Positions 17,355 through 26,318 of a DNA stretch of 35,438 bases are shown here, in pieces. Numbering within the stretch: the stretch's first letter is position 1; each line of letters opens with the position of its first letter. The notes under the pieces are model-generated. The model saw only the letters and a list, made by a program, of their open reading frames with translations, was not told where the DNA came from and made no database searches. Made by a program: the position numbers and the translations under genes. The stretch comes from Sandarakinorhabdus glacialis (GTDB taxonomy: Bacteria; Pseudomonadota; Alphaproteobacteria; Sphingomonadales; Sphingomonadaceae), in contig NZ_BMJM01000017.1 in NCBI RefSeq assembly GCF_014643455.1, positions 1 to 35,438 of the forward strand. The letters run 5' to 3'.

Positions 17355-17786
17355 TTACGAGGCTATGCGCGCTGGTTTGGCGGCGGGCTTGAACTCGATC
17401 AACTCGATTTCATGCCCTTCCGGATCGAGTACAAAGGCGATCCGCATGGGCCCCAGGTCATAAGGTTGACGCTCAGCAGTGGCACCGCTGGCCAGGGCAA
17501 GGGCAAACGTCTGGTCAACGCTGCGCGTGGTCATGCCGATCGGACCATGCGCGTTGCCGATCGTCAGGGCGCGGCCATCCTTCCACCGCAGCAGCACGAG
17601 ATTGAAAGTCTGTCCAGGCTGCACCAGCATCGCTTCCTCAATCTCTGGCATATCGATGCGGTCACGAACCGCGAAGCCGAATGCTTCGGAATAAAATGAC
17701 ACCATGGCTTCGAGGTCGTCTACCACGAGCTTCAGGAAGCCCAGTGCCATCCCCAGTCCCGCCGTTTTTACAGGTTCGGTTGTCAT
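17355..17786 (-). CDS. VOC-family protein (glyoxalase/dioxygenase superfamily)
   Basis: About 143 residues from MTTEPVKTAG; an upstream ATG at 17801 adds only five residues. It shows one vicinal-oxygen-chelate module pair: FLKLVVDDLEAMVSFYSEAF at the start and IAFVLDPEGHEIELIEF at the end. The His/Glu positions in DPEGHEIELIE fit the VOC metal site. This superfamily includes glyoxalase I, extradiol dioxygenases, methylmalonyl-CoA epimerase and resistance proteins, so the reaction is open. It lies 24 bp upstream of the broken SDR gene in the same direction, consistent with a former two-gene operon. Confidence 0.85.
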   Translation of the reverse strand: MTTEPVKTAGLGMALGFLKLVVDDLEAMVSFYSEAFGFAVRDRIDMPEIEEAMLVQPGQTFNLVLLRWKDGRALTIGNAHGPIGMTTRSVDQTFALALASGATAERQPYDLGPMRIAFVLDPEGHEIELIEFKPAAKPARIAS

Positions 17787-18069
17787 GTTTATCAGCTCCA
17801 AGACAATGTAATTAGGGTACGCACAATAAAATTAAGGCACGTGTGGTGAATGCGATGCTTTGGCCACGGCAATTGCGAAATTGGCCCGCCCCTCCGGCAA
17901 CCATGCCGCCTTCGATCACCAAATTGTGGCAGTTAATGTTAGTGTAGCGGAACGAGCTTTGCAGATCTACCGCCTCACTAGCGCCAGCAAACCATTGCGG
18001 CGCAGCAGACAGGAGGACTTGTTCCCCGGCATAAATCACCCGCGTCGCGGCAAACACAATAGTAAGATC
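17787..18069. other. intergenic remnant between VOC gene and second IS3 element
   Basis: No intact gene. On the minus strand around 17885-17945 a short frame reads NINCHNLVIEGGMVAGGAGQ. This resembles the C-terminal end of SDR enzymes (usually NLVIDGGMxAG), and could be the relocated tail of an SDR gene. The similarity is short, so the call is tentative. The stretch may also hold the promoter of the VOC gene, but no clear -35/-10 pair was identified. Confidence 0.35.
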
Positions 18070-18108
18070 TGACCTTGCCCGCGCGCGGCATCTCCCTTGA
18101 CGCGCTGA

Positions 18109-19035
18109 TTATGCTGCCAGGCTGATTTGCCTGGCAAGCCATTTTTGTTCGAACGCCATGGGACTGGCATAACCCAGGGTCGAATGAAGCCTTCGGTGAT
18201 TGTAAAAGACAATCCAGTCCATGACCTCGTCCTTGGCTTGGCGCCGCGAGCCGAAGCGCATGCCGTGGAGCCGTTCGACCTTCAGTGATCCGAACAGCGT
18301 TTCGGTGACCGCATTGTCCCAGCAATCGCCCTTGCGGCTCATCGAGCTTTCCATTTTGAAGTCCCGCAGGAGCTGCCGGTAGTCATTGCTGGCGTATTGA
18401 CTGCCGCGATCGGAATGGAAGATCAGGCCTGGTGCCGGATGCCGCCGGAACCAGGCCATCCGCAAGGCATCCATCACCAGCGTCCGCGTCATGCGCTCGC
18501 CCATTGCAAAGCCGACCACCTGCCGGTTGAACAGATCGATCACCACAGCAAGATAGAGCCAGCCTTCATCGGTCCAGATGTAGGTAATGTCGCCTGTCCA
18601 GACTTTGTTCGGCGCGTCCACGCTGAAGTTGCGCGCCAGCAGGTTCGGCGCGATCGGCAGATCATGCGCGCTGTTCGTGGTGGCCTTGAAACGCCGCTTG
18701 CCACGGGCTTGCAGGCCCAGCGACTTCATCATCCTGCGCACCCGCTCCTTGCCCGCACGAATGCCGCGCGCAGCAAGCTCGCGCCATTTCCGCGGCCAGC
18801 CATAGGCGCCCTTCATCTCGGCAAAGACCGCCCTTATGTGCACCGCCAACGCCGTGTCGCTGAGCCGCCCGACCGCTTTGTAACGGCCTGGCTGAACAGC
18901 CGGCCGGTTCGGGCCAGCATCGGCAGCTTGCCGCAATCGGTGTTGGTGGTAGCCGCTCGCGCTGACCTGCAGAACCCGGCACTGGACCACGATCGGCCAG
19001 ATGTCACGATGTCGCTCGACAAAGGCATACCTCAC
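18109..19035 (-). CDS. IS3-family transposase OrfB (DDE integrase)
   Basis: A 308-residue OrfB starting with GTG (MRYAFVERHRDIWPI). An HTH-like N-terminal region is followed by the rve catalytic core. Triad residues are D in VWTGDITYIW, D in FHSDRGSQYAS and E in DNAVTETLFGSLKVE. The tail WIVFYNHRRLHSTLGYASPM is standard for the family. There are no internal stops and the length is normal, so the element could be active if frameshifting supplies OrfAB. Confidence 0.92.
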   Translation of the reverse strand: MRYAFVERHRDIWPIVVQCRVLQVSASGYHQHRLRQAADAGPNRPAVQPGRYKAVGRLSDTALAVHIRAVFAEMKGAYGWPRKWRELAARGIRAGKERVRRMMKSLGLQARGKRRFKATTNSAHDLPIAPNLLARNFSVDAPNKVWTGDITYIWTDEGWLYLAVVIDLFNRQVVGFAMGERMTRTLVMDALRMAWFRRHPAPGLIFHSDRGSQYASNDYRQLLRDFKMESSMSRKGDCWDNAVTETLFGSLKVERLHGMRFGSRRQAKDEVMDWIVFYNHRRLHSTLGYASPMAFEQKWLARQISLAA

Positions 19036-19325
19036 AGCGACTCCCTCGCGAAGTATGCCGTCGCTTTTTTTAAGATATCGCGCTCCATGCGCACCCGCGA
19101 CAGCTCGGCCTTCAGCCGCGCAATCTCCATCTGTTCGGCGGTCAACGCCTTGCCGCGAACGTCTCGAAGCCGCCCCGATGCTTCGGCCTTCACCCAGTTG
19201 TCCAGCGATTGCGCCGAAACCCCCAGCGTACGCGCCACCCCCAACAGCTTCTCGCCGCCACGCACCAATCGTACCGCCTCCTGTTTGAACTCAAGCGTAT
19301 AGCGCGCCCGCACGCCGTCTTTCAT
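19032..19325 (-). CDS. IS3-family transposase OrfA
   Basis: A 97-residue OrfA: MKDGVRARYTLEFKQEAVRL with the HTH region RTLGVSAQSLDNWVK, then a leucine-zipper-like helix (QMEIARLKAELSRVRMERD) ending in ILKKATAYFARESL. Its stop overlaps the GTG of orfB. A run of seven A followed by G (minus strand of 19064-19071, codons TTA AAA AAA G) is the typical IS3 -1 frameshift site. Slipping there continues through SDGILREGVAV straight into orfB, giving the OrfAB transposase. Confidence 0.9.
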   Translation of the reverse strand: MKDGVRARYTLEFKQEAVRLVRGGEKLLGVARTLGVSAQSLDNWVKAEASGRLRDVRGKALTAEQMEIARLKAELSRVRMERDILKKATAYFARESL

Positions 19326-19390
19326 TCCAGATACCCCTTCGATGAACTGATCCTATCAGCCAAGGGAGACGTCAGGCAGGGGCAAGGTCA

Positions 19391-19651
19391 AACCGAGCCT
19401 GACAAAATCTCGGACGGCATTCGCGAAAACGACTTCGCTCCAGTCTGGGCGGCGGGTGCTGACACCGGGTCTGTATGCAATCTTATAATTGGGCGCGCCA
19501 TCCAGCAGGTAGCTTTCCCACGTCACCGACCGCTTCGCAGGCGGCGATCGTTATTACGGCATCGGTGCATCATTGACATGGAACTGGCGACAGGATCCTG
19601 CCAGAGCGGGTGCATGCTCGCCGAAACCGCCTGAACCGAAGGAATAACGAC
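19391..19651. other. intergenic region upstream of aldehyde dehydrogenase
   Basis: About 260 bp with no supported gene. A plus-strand stretch around 19520-19570 reads HVTDRFAGGDRYYGIGAS after a stop codon and could be the end of a lost protein, but no family was recognised. The AAGGA at 19639-19643 is the ribosome-binding site of the aldehyde dehydrogenase gene. No clear promoter was identified. Confidence 0.4.
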
Positions 19652-21139
19652 ATGTCGATCCTCGAAGCCGCAGCGACCACCTTTGCGATTGACGAGGAGG
19701 ATGGCGCGGCCATTGCCGCATTGGCTGAAGCATTCGAGCGGCAACGCGCTGCCTTTGCTACCGAGCGCATGCCGACGCTGGCGGCACGGCGCGAGCGACT
19801 GGAAGCTTTGGTCGGCATGATGCTTGCCAATCGCCAACGCATCTCTGCTGCGATCTCGGACGATTTTGGTGCGCATCCAGTGCCCGCTTCGGACCTTATC
19901 GAAGTCCTAGGCGTCGTCGGGCGGGCGCAGTATGTGCTGGCGCACCTTGAAGAATGGACAAAGCCCGATCCGCGCGAGGTCGGCGCGGCGATGGGCACAG
20001 CCCATGCCTATGTCAGCCACCAGCCCAAGGGCGTGATCGGTAACATTGTGCCATGGAACTTTCCGTTCGATCTCTCAGTCGGCCCACTGACCGAGATGCT
20101 GGCCGCTGGCAACCGGGTTATCATCAAGCCATCTGAGTTCACGCCTGCGTGCGCTTCTTTGCTCGCCGAAATGATTGCAGCGACCTTTGACCCCAGCCTC
20201 GTCCATGTCGTGATTGGGGGCCGCCCTCTTGCAGAAGCCTTTGCCGCGACGCCGTGGGATCACTTGCTTTACACTGGCAGTCCGGCGATCGCGCGGCGGG
20301 TGATGGCAGCCGCCGCGGCAAACCTGACGCCGGTGACGCTTGAGCTCGGCGGCAAGTGTCCCGCAGTGATGACGCCGGGCTCGGTCACGGCGGCCAATGT
20401 CGAATCAGTGATCGGTACTAAGACTGTAAAAAATGGCCAGATGTGCGTTTCGGTCGACTACGCGTTAGTGCCACGGGGTGAGGTTGAGGCTTTTGTCGGT
20501 CATGCACAGGACTACATGCGCCGTTCCGTGCCCGACTACGCCAAGAGCGACGATTGCACCGGCATCGTGTCGCCACGTCACCTGGCTCGCCTGGTTGGGC
20601 TTTTGGAGGAAGCCAGGGAGCGCCAGACGCGGATCGTAACATTAGAGGATGGCGGCGTCGTTGATCCAGAAACGCGCCGGATGCCGCTTTCGCTGATTGT
20701 TGACCCAGCCTCTGATCTACGTGTCATGGAAGAAGAGATTTTCGGGCCACTGTTGCCCGTCGTGCCTTACGACAACCTCGCCGACGCGGTGGCGCGGATT
20801 AACGCCGGCGAGCGGCCGCTGGGCCTTTATGTCTTCGGTGACGATGCAAGCGTTACCGACGGGGTGCTTGCAGCAACAACCTCGGGTGGTGCTGCCATCA
20901 ACACATGCGCGATGCAGAGTGCTCTGCCTTCGATGGGTTTTGGAGGTTCGGGAATGAGCGGCATGGGCCGCCACCATGGCATCGAAGGGTTCCGCGAGTT
21001 TTCCAACCCGCGCGGCATCTTCGTGCGCGGTCAGGACGATCACATTGCTGCATTTTACGCGCCGTATGCCACGGCTGCGGCAATGGTCGACGCTGCGCTC
21101 GGTGGCATTGAGAATCTGGCCGTCGCTAACCCTGGTTGA
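19652..21139 (+). CDS. aldehyde dehydrogenase, coniferyl-aldehyde type
   Basis: A 495-residue NAD(P)-dependent aldehyde dehydrogenase. The Rossmann/NAD region has IGNIVPWNFPFDL and NRVIIKPSEFTP. The general-base glutamate is Glu231 in TLELGGKCP and the catalytic cysteine Cys265 in NGQMCVSVDY. EEIFGPLLPVVPY is the usual C-terminal mark. The C-terminal LPSMGFGGSGMSGMGRHHG and the missing Q in the cysteine loop resemble coniferyl aldehyde dehydrogenases (CalB-like), which oxidise aromatic or aliphatic aldehydes to acids. The start is ATG 19652, preceded by AAGGA; the open frame reaches back to 19610 without family similarity. It could complete oxidation of alcohols made by the P450s, but that link is inference. 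Confidence 0.92.
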   Translation: MSILEAAATTFAIDEEDGAAIAALAEAFERQRAAFATERMPTLAARRERLEALVGMMLANRQRISAAISDDFGAHPVPASDLIEVLGVVGRAQYVLAHLEEWTKPDPREVGAAMGTAHAYVSHQPKGVIGNIVPWNFPFDLSVGPLTEMLAAGNRVIIKPSEFTPACASLLAEMIAATFDPSLVHVVIGGRPLAEAFAATPWDHLLYTGSPAIARRVMAAAAANLTPVTLELGGKCPAVMTPGSVTAANVESVIGTKTVKNGQMCVSVDYALVPRGEVEAFVGHAQDYMRRSVPDYAKSDDCTGIVSPRHLARLVGLLEEARERQTRIVTLEDGGVVDPETRRMPLSLIVDPASDLRVMEEEIFGPLLPVVPYDNLADAVARINAGERPLGLYVFGDDASVTDGVLAATTSGGAAINTCAMQSALPSMGFGGSGMSGMGRHHGIEGFREFSNPRGIFVRGQDDHIAAFYAPYATAAAMVDAALGGIENLAVANPG

Positions 21140-21556
21140 TGGCGCCGGCTCGCGGCCCGTCCAGACCCGGTCGAATGTGGATCGGCCCTTTAATTGCAGG
21201 ATGGTCTCAAGTCGCAGTGGCGGCTCGTAGCCGGGGGTCATGGTCCTTTTCGAGGTCATGGCTGTGGATAGGCGCCGAAGCGGGATCCCATGATATCCGC
21301 GCTAAACACCTCCAGTTGTTCTGGAATCTCAAGTTGTGCGGGGTCCCGCTTCGGCGCCGGTCCACACTTTTGCTGGCGAGATAGCAGCGCAGGGTTGCTT
21401 TTCCGTACTGCAACAGGCTAGGTGGCAGATGAGATGGACCCGTATTACCGGGTGGCTTGGCCGGGCGCCTATCCCTCGGATAACCAACTGCGGCACTCTT
21501 ATTCGCGCTGATTGATCGGCCCGATTGCCCCGCTATTGTTTCAGGTTACGCTTCAA
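21140..21556. other. intergenic region with repeat remnants before sulP
   Basis: No supported gene. It contains TGTGGATCGGCCCTTTAATT at 21177, resembling one MITE end. It also has the segment GGCTCGTAGCCGGGGGTCAT through CTTTTCGAGGTC at about 21220-21257, which recurs in shortened form at 23938-23970, and the complete MITE-like element at 21263-21366. About 190 bp follow with no recognised feature before the transporter start. Confidence 0.5.
21263..21366. repeat. MITE-like TGTGGA element B (complete, 104 bp)
   Basis: The best-preserved copy. The left end is TGTGGATAGGCGCCGAAGCG followed by GGATCCC; the right end reverse complemented is TGTGGACCGGCGCCGAAGCG followed by GGACCCC. This gives a roughly 27-bp terminal inverted repeat with few mismatches. 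The core (AACACCTCCAGTTGTTCTGG) matches elements A and C. It has no coding capacity, so it depends on a transposase in trans if mobile. No clear target duplication was seen. Confidence 0.8.
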
Positions 21557-23041
21557 ATGCTATCAATCGCCTCGCTTCGCCGCGAATGGCTCTCCAACCC
21601 GCGTGGTGACATCCTCGCAGGTATCGTCGTCGCGCTTGCGTTGATCCCGGAGGCTATCGGCTTTTCGATTATCGCAGGGATCGATCCGAAGGTCGGCCTC
21701 TATGCATCCTTCTCCATTGCAGTGATCATTTCGCTGGTTGGCGGCCGGCCCGGGATGATCTCCGCCGCCACCGCCGCCATTGCTGTTCTCGTGGTCCCGC
21801 TAGTTCGCGAGCATGGGGTCCAATATCTTTTCGCCGCGACCATTCTGATGGGCATCGTCCAGTATATTGCGGGCCTGCTGAGGCTGGACCTGCTCATGCA
21901 ATATGTGTCCCGCTCGGTCATCACCGGCTTCGTCAATGCGCTCGCCATCCTGATCTTCATGGCGCAGCTACCGCAACTGACCAACGTTGGCTGGGAAACC
22001 TATGCAATGGTCGCCGGCGGCCTTGCCATCATCTACCTATTTCCGTTGCTGACAAGGGCCGTGCCATCGCCACTGGTGGCCATTGTCGTCTTGACGCTGG
22101 TTGCGATTTTCGGCGGTATCGGGGTCAACACCGTCGGTGACATGGGCGAACTGCCCTCGGCGGCGCCGTTCTTTTTCATCCCCGACGTGCCCTTCACCTG
22201 GGAGACACTGCAGATAATCCTGCCGTTCTCATTGACCATGGCCGCAGTCGGCCTCCTCGAGTCCCTGCTGACGGCGCAGATCGTCGATGACCTGACCGAT
22301 ACAGGCAGCGACAAGCGCCGCGAAACCAAGGGTCAGGGCATTGCCAATTTCTTCACTGGCTTCTTTGGCGGCATGGGCGGTTGTGCCATGATCGGGCAAT
22401 CGGTGATCAACGTTAAATCCGGCGGCTCGACGCGGCTGTCGACAATGGTCTCGGGTGTGTTCCTGCTGTTCCTCATCGTCGTGCTGGGGCCGCTCGTCAG
22501 CCGCATCCCGATGCCATCGCTGGTCGCCGTCATGATTATGGTGTCGATCGGGACGTTCAGTTGGAGCTCAATCAAGAACCTGCGCGTCCACCCGTGGCAG
22601 TCATCGGTGGTCATGGTCGTGACGGTTGTTGTTGTCGTCACCACCCATGATCTCGCACAAGGCGTGCTCGCCGGCGTTATCCTGAGCGGGCTGTTCTTTG
22701 CCAGCAAAGTCCAGCGCATGTTTACCGTCATCCCGGCGTTGTCGGAGGACGGCCGCACCCGCACCTACACGATGACCGGCGAGGTGTTCTTCGCGTCCGC
22801 CGATCGCTTTGTTGCCGCCTTCGACTTCAGGGAGGTCGTCGACCGTGTCGTCATCGATGTCTCCAACGCGCGTTTCTGGGACATTTCTGCCGTGGGCGGA
22901 CTCGACAAGGTGATCCTGAAGTTCCGCCGCGAAGGTGCCGAGGTCGAGGTGCTGGGCCTGTCCGATGCCAGCGCCACGCTGGTCGATCGCTATGCCATTC
23001 ACGACAAGCCAGGCGCCGCCGACGCGCTTGGCGCCCACTAG
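21557..23041 (+). CDS. SulP-family anion transporter with STAS domain
   Basis: A 494-residue inner-membrane transporter. The N-terminal SulP signature is [20 protein letters not shown], followed by about 10-12 hydrophobic segments to roughly residue 395. A cytoplasmic STAS domain follows ([20 protein letters not shown] region, about residues 400-485). Substrates in this family include sulfate, bicarbonate and organic anions; which one applies cannot be read here. The ATG at 21557 is chosen because the protein then starts [20 protein letters not shown]; a TTG at 21512 is possible but unsupported. A universal stress protein gene starts 14 bp after its stop, preceded by AGGAG, making a clear operon. 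Confidence 0.92.
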   Translation: MLSIASLRREWLSNPRGDILAGIVVALALIPEAIGFSIIAGIDPKVGLYASFSIAVIISLVGGRPGMISAATAAIAVLVVPLVREHGVQYLFAATILMGIVQYIAGLLRLDLLMQYVSRSVITGFVNALAILIFMAQLPQLTNVGWETYAMVAGGLAIIYLFPLLTRAVPSPLVAIVVLTLVAIFGGIGVNTVGDMGELPSAAPFFFIPDVPFTWETLQIILPFSLTMAAVGLLESLLTAQIVDDLTDTGSDKRRETKGQGIANFFTGFFGGMGGCAMIGQSVINVKSGGSTRLSTMVSGVFLLFLIVVLGPLVSRIPMPSLVAVMIMVSIGTFSWSSIKNLRVHPWQSSVVMVVTVVVVVTTHDLAQGVLAGVILSGLFFASKVQRMFTVIPALSEDGRTRTYTMTGEVFFASADRFVAAFDFREVVDRVVIDVSNARFWDISAVGGLDKVILKFRREGAEVEVLGLSDASATLVDRYAIHDKPGAADALGAH

Positions 23042-23054
23042 GAGTTCGTGCCTC

Positions 23055-23900
23055 ATGCAACGCCACATTCTCGCCTGCCTCGATCCATCCGCCTATGGCG
23101 TCAGCGTCGTCGACCTGACCGCCTGGGTAGCCGGGCGGCTGTCGGCAAGCGTCGAACTGCTCCACGTCATCCAGCGCAAGGATGCCGTGGCAGCGCGCGG
23201 CGACCATAGCGGCGCCATCGGCCTAGGCGTAAAATCGGGCTTGCTCGAGGAGCTTACACGGATCGACCAGGCCGAAGGCAAGGTCGCCATCGAGCATGGC
23301 CGCGAAATCCTGGCCGATGCCGAAGCACGGCTCCGTGCCGCCGGCACAACCGAGATCAAGCAGCTCATGCGCCATGGCAGCATCGTCGACACCATCATCG
23401 AACGCGAAGCCGATGCCACCCTTGTCATCATAGGCAAGCGCGGATCCGACCACCAGTTCGCGCCGGACCACATCGGCTCCAACATCGAGCGCGTCGTTCG
23501 CGCCAGCGAAAAGCCGGTGCTGATCGCCTCCCGCGGCGCCAGGACGCCCGAGAGTGCCGTGATCGCCTATGATGGTAGCGCGTCTGCCAACCGCGCTGTC
23601 GAGCGGGTGGCGGCGTCGCCGCTATTTACCGACATGCCGCTCCACGTCGTGACCGCCGGCAAGGACGACGACGCGTACCGTGCCAATCTCGCGCCGGCTT
23701 TGGCAAAGCTGCCGAACGCAACTCCGCACGTCATCGATGGCAGCCCAGAAAAGGTGATTGCCGGCCTCGTGGGGTCGCTGGGCAGCACCATGCTGGTGAT
23801 GGGCGCCTATGGCCATTCCCCGCTGCGCACGCTCATTGTCGGCAGCACGACGACGGCGATGATCCGCACTGTCCATGTGCCGATCCTGCTGATCCGGTGA
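23055..23900 (+). CDS. universal stress protein, tandem UspA domains
   Basis: A 281-residue protein with two UspA-type domains. The first (residues 1 to about 155) starts MQRHILACLDPSAYGVSVVD and carries the ATP-binding signature GKRGSDHQFAPDHIGSNIER (G-2x-G-9x-G-S). The second starts SAVIAYDGSASANRAVERV and carries GAYGHSPLRTLIVGSTTT. Both signatures are intact, so ATP binding is likely. The ATG at 23055 follows the sulP stop with AGGAG in between; a frame reaching back to 22935 merely overlaps sulP. SulP plus Usp pairs suggest nucleotide- or stress-dependent control of the transporter, an inference from context. Confidence 0.92.
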   Translation: MQRHILACLDPSAYGVSVVDLTAWVAGRLSASVELLHVIQRKDAVAARGDHSGAIGLGVKSGLLEELTRIDQAEGKVAIEHGREILADAEARLRAAGTTEIKQLMRHGSIVDTIIEREADATLVIIGKRGSDHQFAPDHIGSNIERVVRASEKPVLIASRGARTPESAVIAYDGSASANRAVERVAASPLFTDMPLHVVTAGKDDDAYRANLAPALAKLPNATPHVIDGSPEKVIAGLVGSLGSTMLVMGAYGHSPLRTLIVGSTTTAMIRTVHVPILLIR

Positions 23901-24018
23901 CGGACAAGGACATCGAGACGGCGCGCCGGCGCATGAGTGGCTCGTAGTCGGGGGTGCTTTTCGAGGTCGCAGCGTCGTGTCAATATCCGTATGCCGGCGC
24001 TTCGGTGTGGGCAACGAC

Positions 24019-24424
24019 GTCAGGCGTATGCGGCTGGCCGGTGCGTTCGACGAGGCCGTCACCGCGGGCGTGCAGCGCCAGCGCACGACGCCCGAGATCC
24101 TCACCGACCTGCTGCGTGCCGAAGCCGCTCACCGTCATTCTGCATCGATCCGTTATCGTATGAGCGCCGCCAAATTGCCTGTCGTGAAGAATATCGACGC
24201 CTTCGTATTCGAAGGCACGCCGGTCAACGAAGGGCTGGTGCGCTCGCTCCACGCCGGCTCGTTCCTCCCGGCACAGCGCAATATCGTGCTGGTCGGTGGA
24301 ACCGGCACCGGCAAGACTCATCTTGCTATCGCCAGAACCGCCAGCGTCGTCCGCGCCGGTGCCCGTGGTCGCTACTTCAACACCGTCGATCTGATCACCC
24401 GGCTCGAAGAGGAGACCCGCGGCG
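24019..24424 (+). pseudogene. istB (IS21 helper ATPase) fragment 1, N-terminal
   Basis: The plus strand reads RRMRLAGAFDEAVTAGVQRQ, then TTPEILTDLLRAE, then the Walker A GGTGTGKTHLAIA and RYFNTVDLITRLEEETR. This is the N-terminal domain and first half of the AAA+ domain of an IstB. It is broken off at about 24424, where the sequence changes directly into the 3' end of an IS3-family orfB. The Walker B half is missing and no istA is present, so it is inactive. Confidence 0.82.
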
Positions 24425-24596
24425 CCAAGCCAAAGACGAGGTCATAAACTGGATTGCCTTTTACAATCACCGACGGCTCCATTCGACGCTGGGTTATGCT
24501 AGTGCCATGGCATTCGAACAAAAATGGCTTGCCAGGCAAATCAGCCTGGCAGCATAGTTATTGCGTCAAGGGAGACGCTGCACGCGGGCAAGGTCA
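24419..24596 (+). mobile_element. IS3-family remnant: orfB tail plus right end
   Basis: In frame with the end of orfB of the 18070-19390 element it reads RRQAKDEVINWIAFYNHRRL, then HSTLGYASAMAFEQKWLARQ and ISLAA, with stop at 24555-24557. It then continues to an end GACGCTGCACGCGGGCAAGG then TCA, matching that element's terminal repeat. It differs from the complete copy at several codons (V-I, V-A, P-A), so it is an older, diverged copy. The 5' 85% is gone. Confidence 0.82.
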
Positions 24597-24743
24597 CTGT
24601 CGCTCCACGGTCCCCTTCGGACACCGAAATGGCGGGAGCACAGAAAGAGCGATTGCCGTCAAGATTCAACAATTCCGAAAGCCGTCGTTCATAACCAAGC
24701 GGTATAAGTAGTTCTCGTGCGGGAGCCCGCAGGGAGTTTGTAA

Positions 24744-26213
24744 TTGAGCAGGATTTTGCGTACGCCGGCATTGCTGGCCGTTGGCCTTTCGCTGACACTC
24801 ACTACGCCGGCCCTGGCCCAGCGGGGTGCGGTGACACCGATCACAGCATCGGAGCGCCAGCAGGGCAATGCTGCAAATACTGACATCACCGCAGAGTTCG
24901 GAGGGGCTTTCGGAGGCCCACAGGCCCAGTACGTCGAACGCGTTGGCCGCCGTATCGCGGTCCAGTCGGGTTTGGCCAGTGACCCGGGCGCGTTCGACGT
25001 CACGCTTCTGAACAGCGCTGTCGACAATGCCTTCGCGATCCCGGGCGGCTATGTTTACGTGACCCGCAATTTGCTTGCGCTTATGAACGACGAGGCGGAA
25101 CTGGCCGCCGTGCTGGGGCATGAGGTCGCCCATGTTGCGGCTCGGCACAGCGCCAAGCGGGAATCGGCATCAAAGCGCAACTCGATCCTTGGGGCTTTGG
25201 GCCAACTTCTCGTTGGCTCAGTCGCAGGCAACTCGGGGATCGGCGGGCTGCTTTCGCGCGGCATCGGCACCGGCTCGCAACTGGCCACTCTCGGGTTCTC
25301 GCGTTCGCAGGAAACGCAGGCCGATGACCTTGGCATAAGCTACCTCCCTCGTGCCGGGTACGATCCGATGGCACTATCCTCAATGCTGATGGACCTTGCC
25401 GCCCAGAATGATCTTTCCCAGCGCATTGCAGGCACGGCGCGGTCGCTTCCCGCCTGGGCCAGCACGCATCCGGACCCGGCATCGCGCGTCCGGCGCGCCC
25501 AGCAGCAAGCGCAAGCTGTTGCAGGACGCGCCGGGGGCGCAGGCGAACGCGGACGCGAGCCGTTCCTGAAGGCGATTGACGGCATGCTGTACGGTGACGA
25601 TCCCGAGCAGGGCGTGATCGACGGCCGCAATTTCATCTATCCGCCGGGCCGAGTTGCGTTTTCGGTGCCACAAGACTTCACGGTCTCCAATGGTGCGCGA
25701 GCGGTATCGATTGCCGGGAACGGCGCCAAAGCACAATTCGCCTCGGCGCGCTACGATGGCGATCTCAGCCGCTATGTGGAAAGTGTGCTCGCGCAACTGG
25801 GCGGCAACGCCGGCAGATCCGCGGTAAAGCAGACAAGCGTGAACGGGATACCCGCTGCCTACACCATCACGCAGAGCCAGAGCGGGCAGACGGCGGTCGA
25901 TGTGACCGTTTTTGCCTACGCACCAAGCCGGGATCGGGCCTACCATTTTGTGGTTGTCGCCCCTGCTGGCCAAGGTCTTGGCGCGCTAGAACCCCTCGTC
26001 TCGTCATTCCGAGCCATGACTTCGGGTGACGCGGCCGCTGCCCGACCACGGTACGTGCGTGTGGTGACTGTCCGGGATGGAGACACCCAGGCGTCGATTG
26101 CGGACCGGATGGCGTTTTCTCAGTACCGCCTTGAGCGGCTCCGGGTGCTCAACCGCCTTGATCCGGCCAGCCCTTTGCGCGCCGGCGACAAAGTGAAGAT
26201 TGTTACATTCTGA
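24744..26213 (+). CDS. M48-family metalloprotease with C-terminal LysM domain (BepA-like)
   Basis: A 489-residue secreted zinc protease. The N-terminal signal peptide is SRILRTPALLAVGLSLTLTT ending PALA-Q. The zinc site is HEVAH (His126-Glu127...His130), with a third ligand Glu190 in SQETQADDLG. A C-terminal LysM-like module (VTVRDGDTQASIADRM to LRAGDKVKIVTF, residues about 437-489) probably binds peptidoglycan. A central domain (about 290-415) is of the kind found in sphingomonad M48 proteins. The start is TTG at 24744, supported by AGGGAG seven bases upstream and by the signal peptide beginning at once; no ATG or GTG fits. Its likely role is periplasmic proteolysis or outer-membrane protein quality control. 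It stands alone between IS debris on both sides. Confidence 0.9.
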   Translation: MSRILRTPALLAVGLSLTLTTPALAQRGAVTPITASERQQGNAANTDITAEFGGAFGGPQAQYVERVGRRIAVQSGLASDPGAFDVTLLNSAVDNAFAIPGGYVYVTRNLLALMNDEAELAAVLGHEVAHVAARHSAKRESASKRNSILGALGQLLVGSVAGNSGIGGLLSRGIGTGSQLATLGFSRSQETQADDLGISYLPRAGYDPMALSSMLMDLAAQNDLSQRIAGTARSLPAWASTHPDPASRVRRAQQQAQAVAGRAGGAGERGREPFLKAIDGMLYGDDPEQGVIDGRNFIYPPGRVAFSVPQDFTVSNGARAVSIAGNGAKAQFASARYDGDLSRYVESVLAQLGGNAGRSAVKQTSVNGIPAAYTITQSQSGQTAVDVTVFAYAPSRDRAYHFVVVAPAGQGLGALEPLVSSFRAMTSGDAAAARPRYVRVVTVRDGDTQASIADRMAFSQYRLERLRVLNRLDPASPLRAGDKVKIVTF

Positions 26214-26318
26214 TACCTCGGATCTTCTACGCAACGCTTGCGGAGTTCTTCGCTTGGGAAGCTGGCCAACGAGGACACGCACCGGTTTAGAGTTGCACCG
26301 ATTGTATGTCGGTGCGGT

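Larger units (their letters stand above)
18070..19390 (-). mobile_element. IS3-family insertion sequence, second (complete) element
   Basis: A 1321-bp element with inverted ends: the low-coordinate end reads TGACCTTGCCCGCGCGCGGC and the high-coordinate end, reverse complemented, reads TGACCTTGCCCCTGCCTGAC; both continue to TCTCCCTTG. It carries orfA and orfB overlapping at GTGA. The flanks (ATC and AAC) do not give an exact target duplication. It differs from the IS3 element at 106 in ends and proteins. A diverged 3' fragment of the same type lies at 24419-24596 in the opposite orientation. Confidence 0.9.

Noticed and set aside
20717-21259. A 180-codon minus-strand ORF over the end of the aldehyde dehydrogenase gene
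   Set aside because: It is mostly antisense to a clear enzyme gene; only its first 30 codons lie in repeat DNA and match nothing recognisable.
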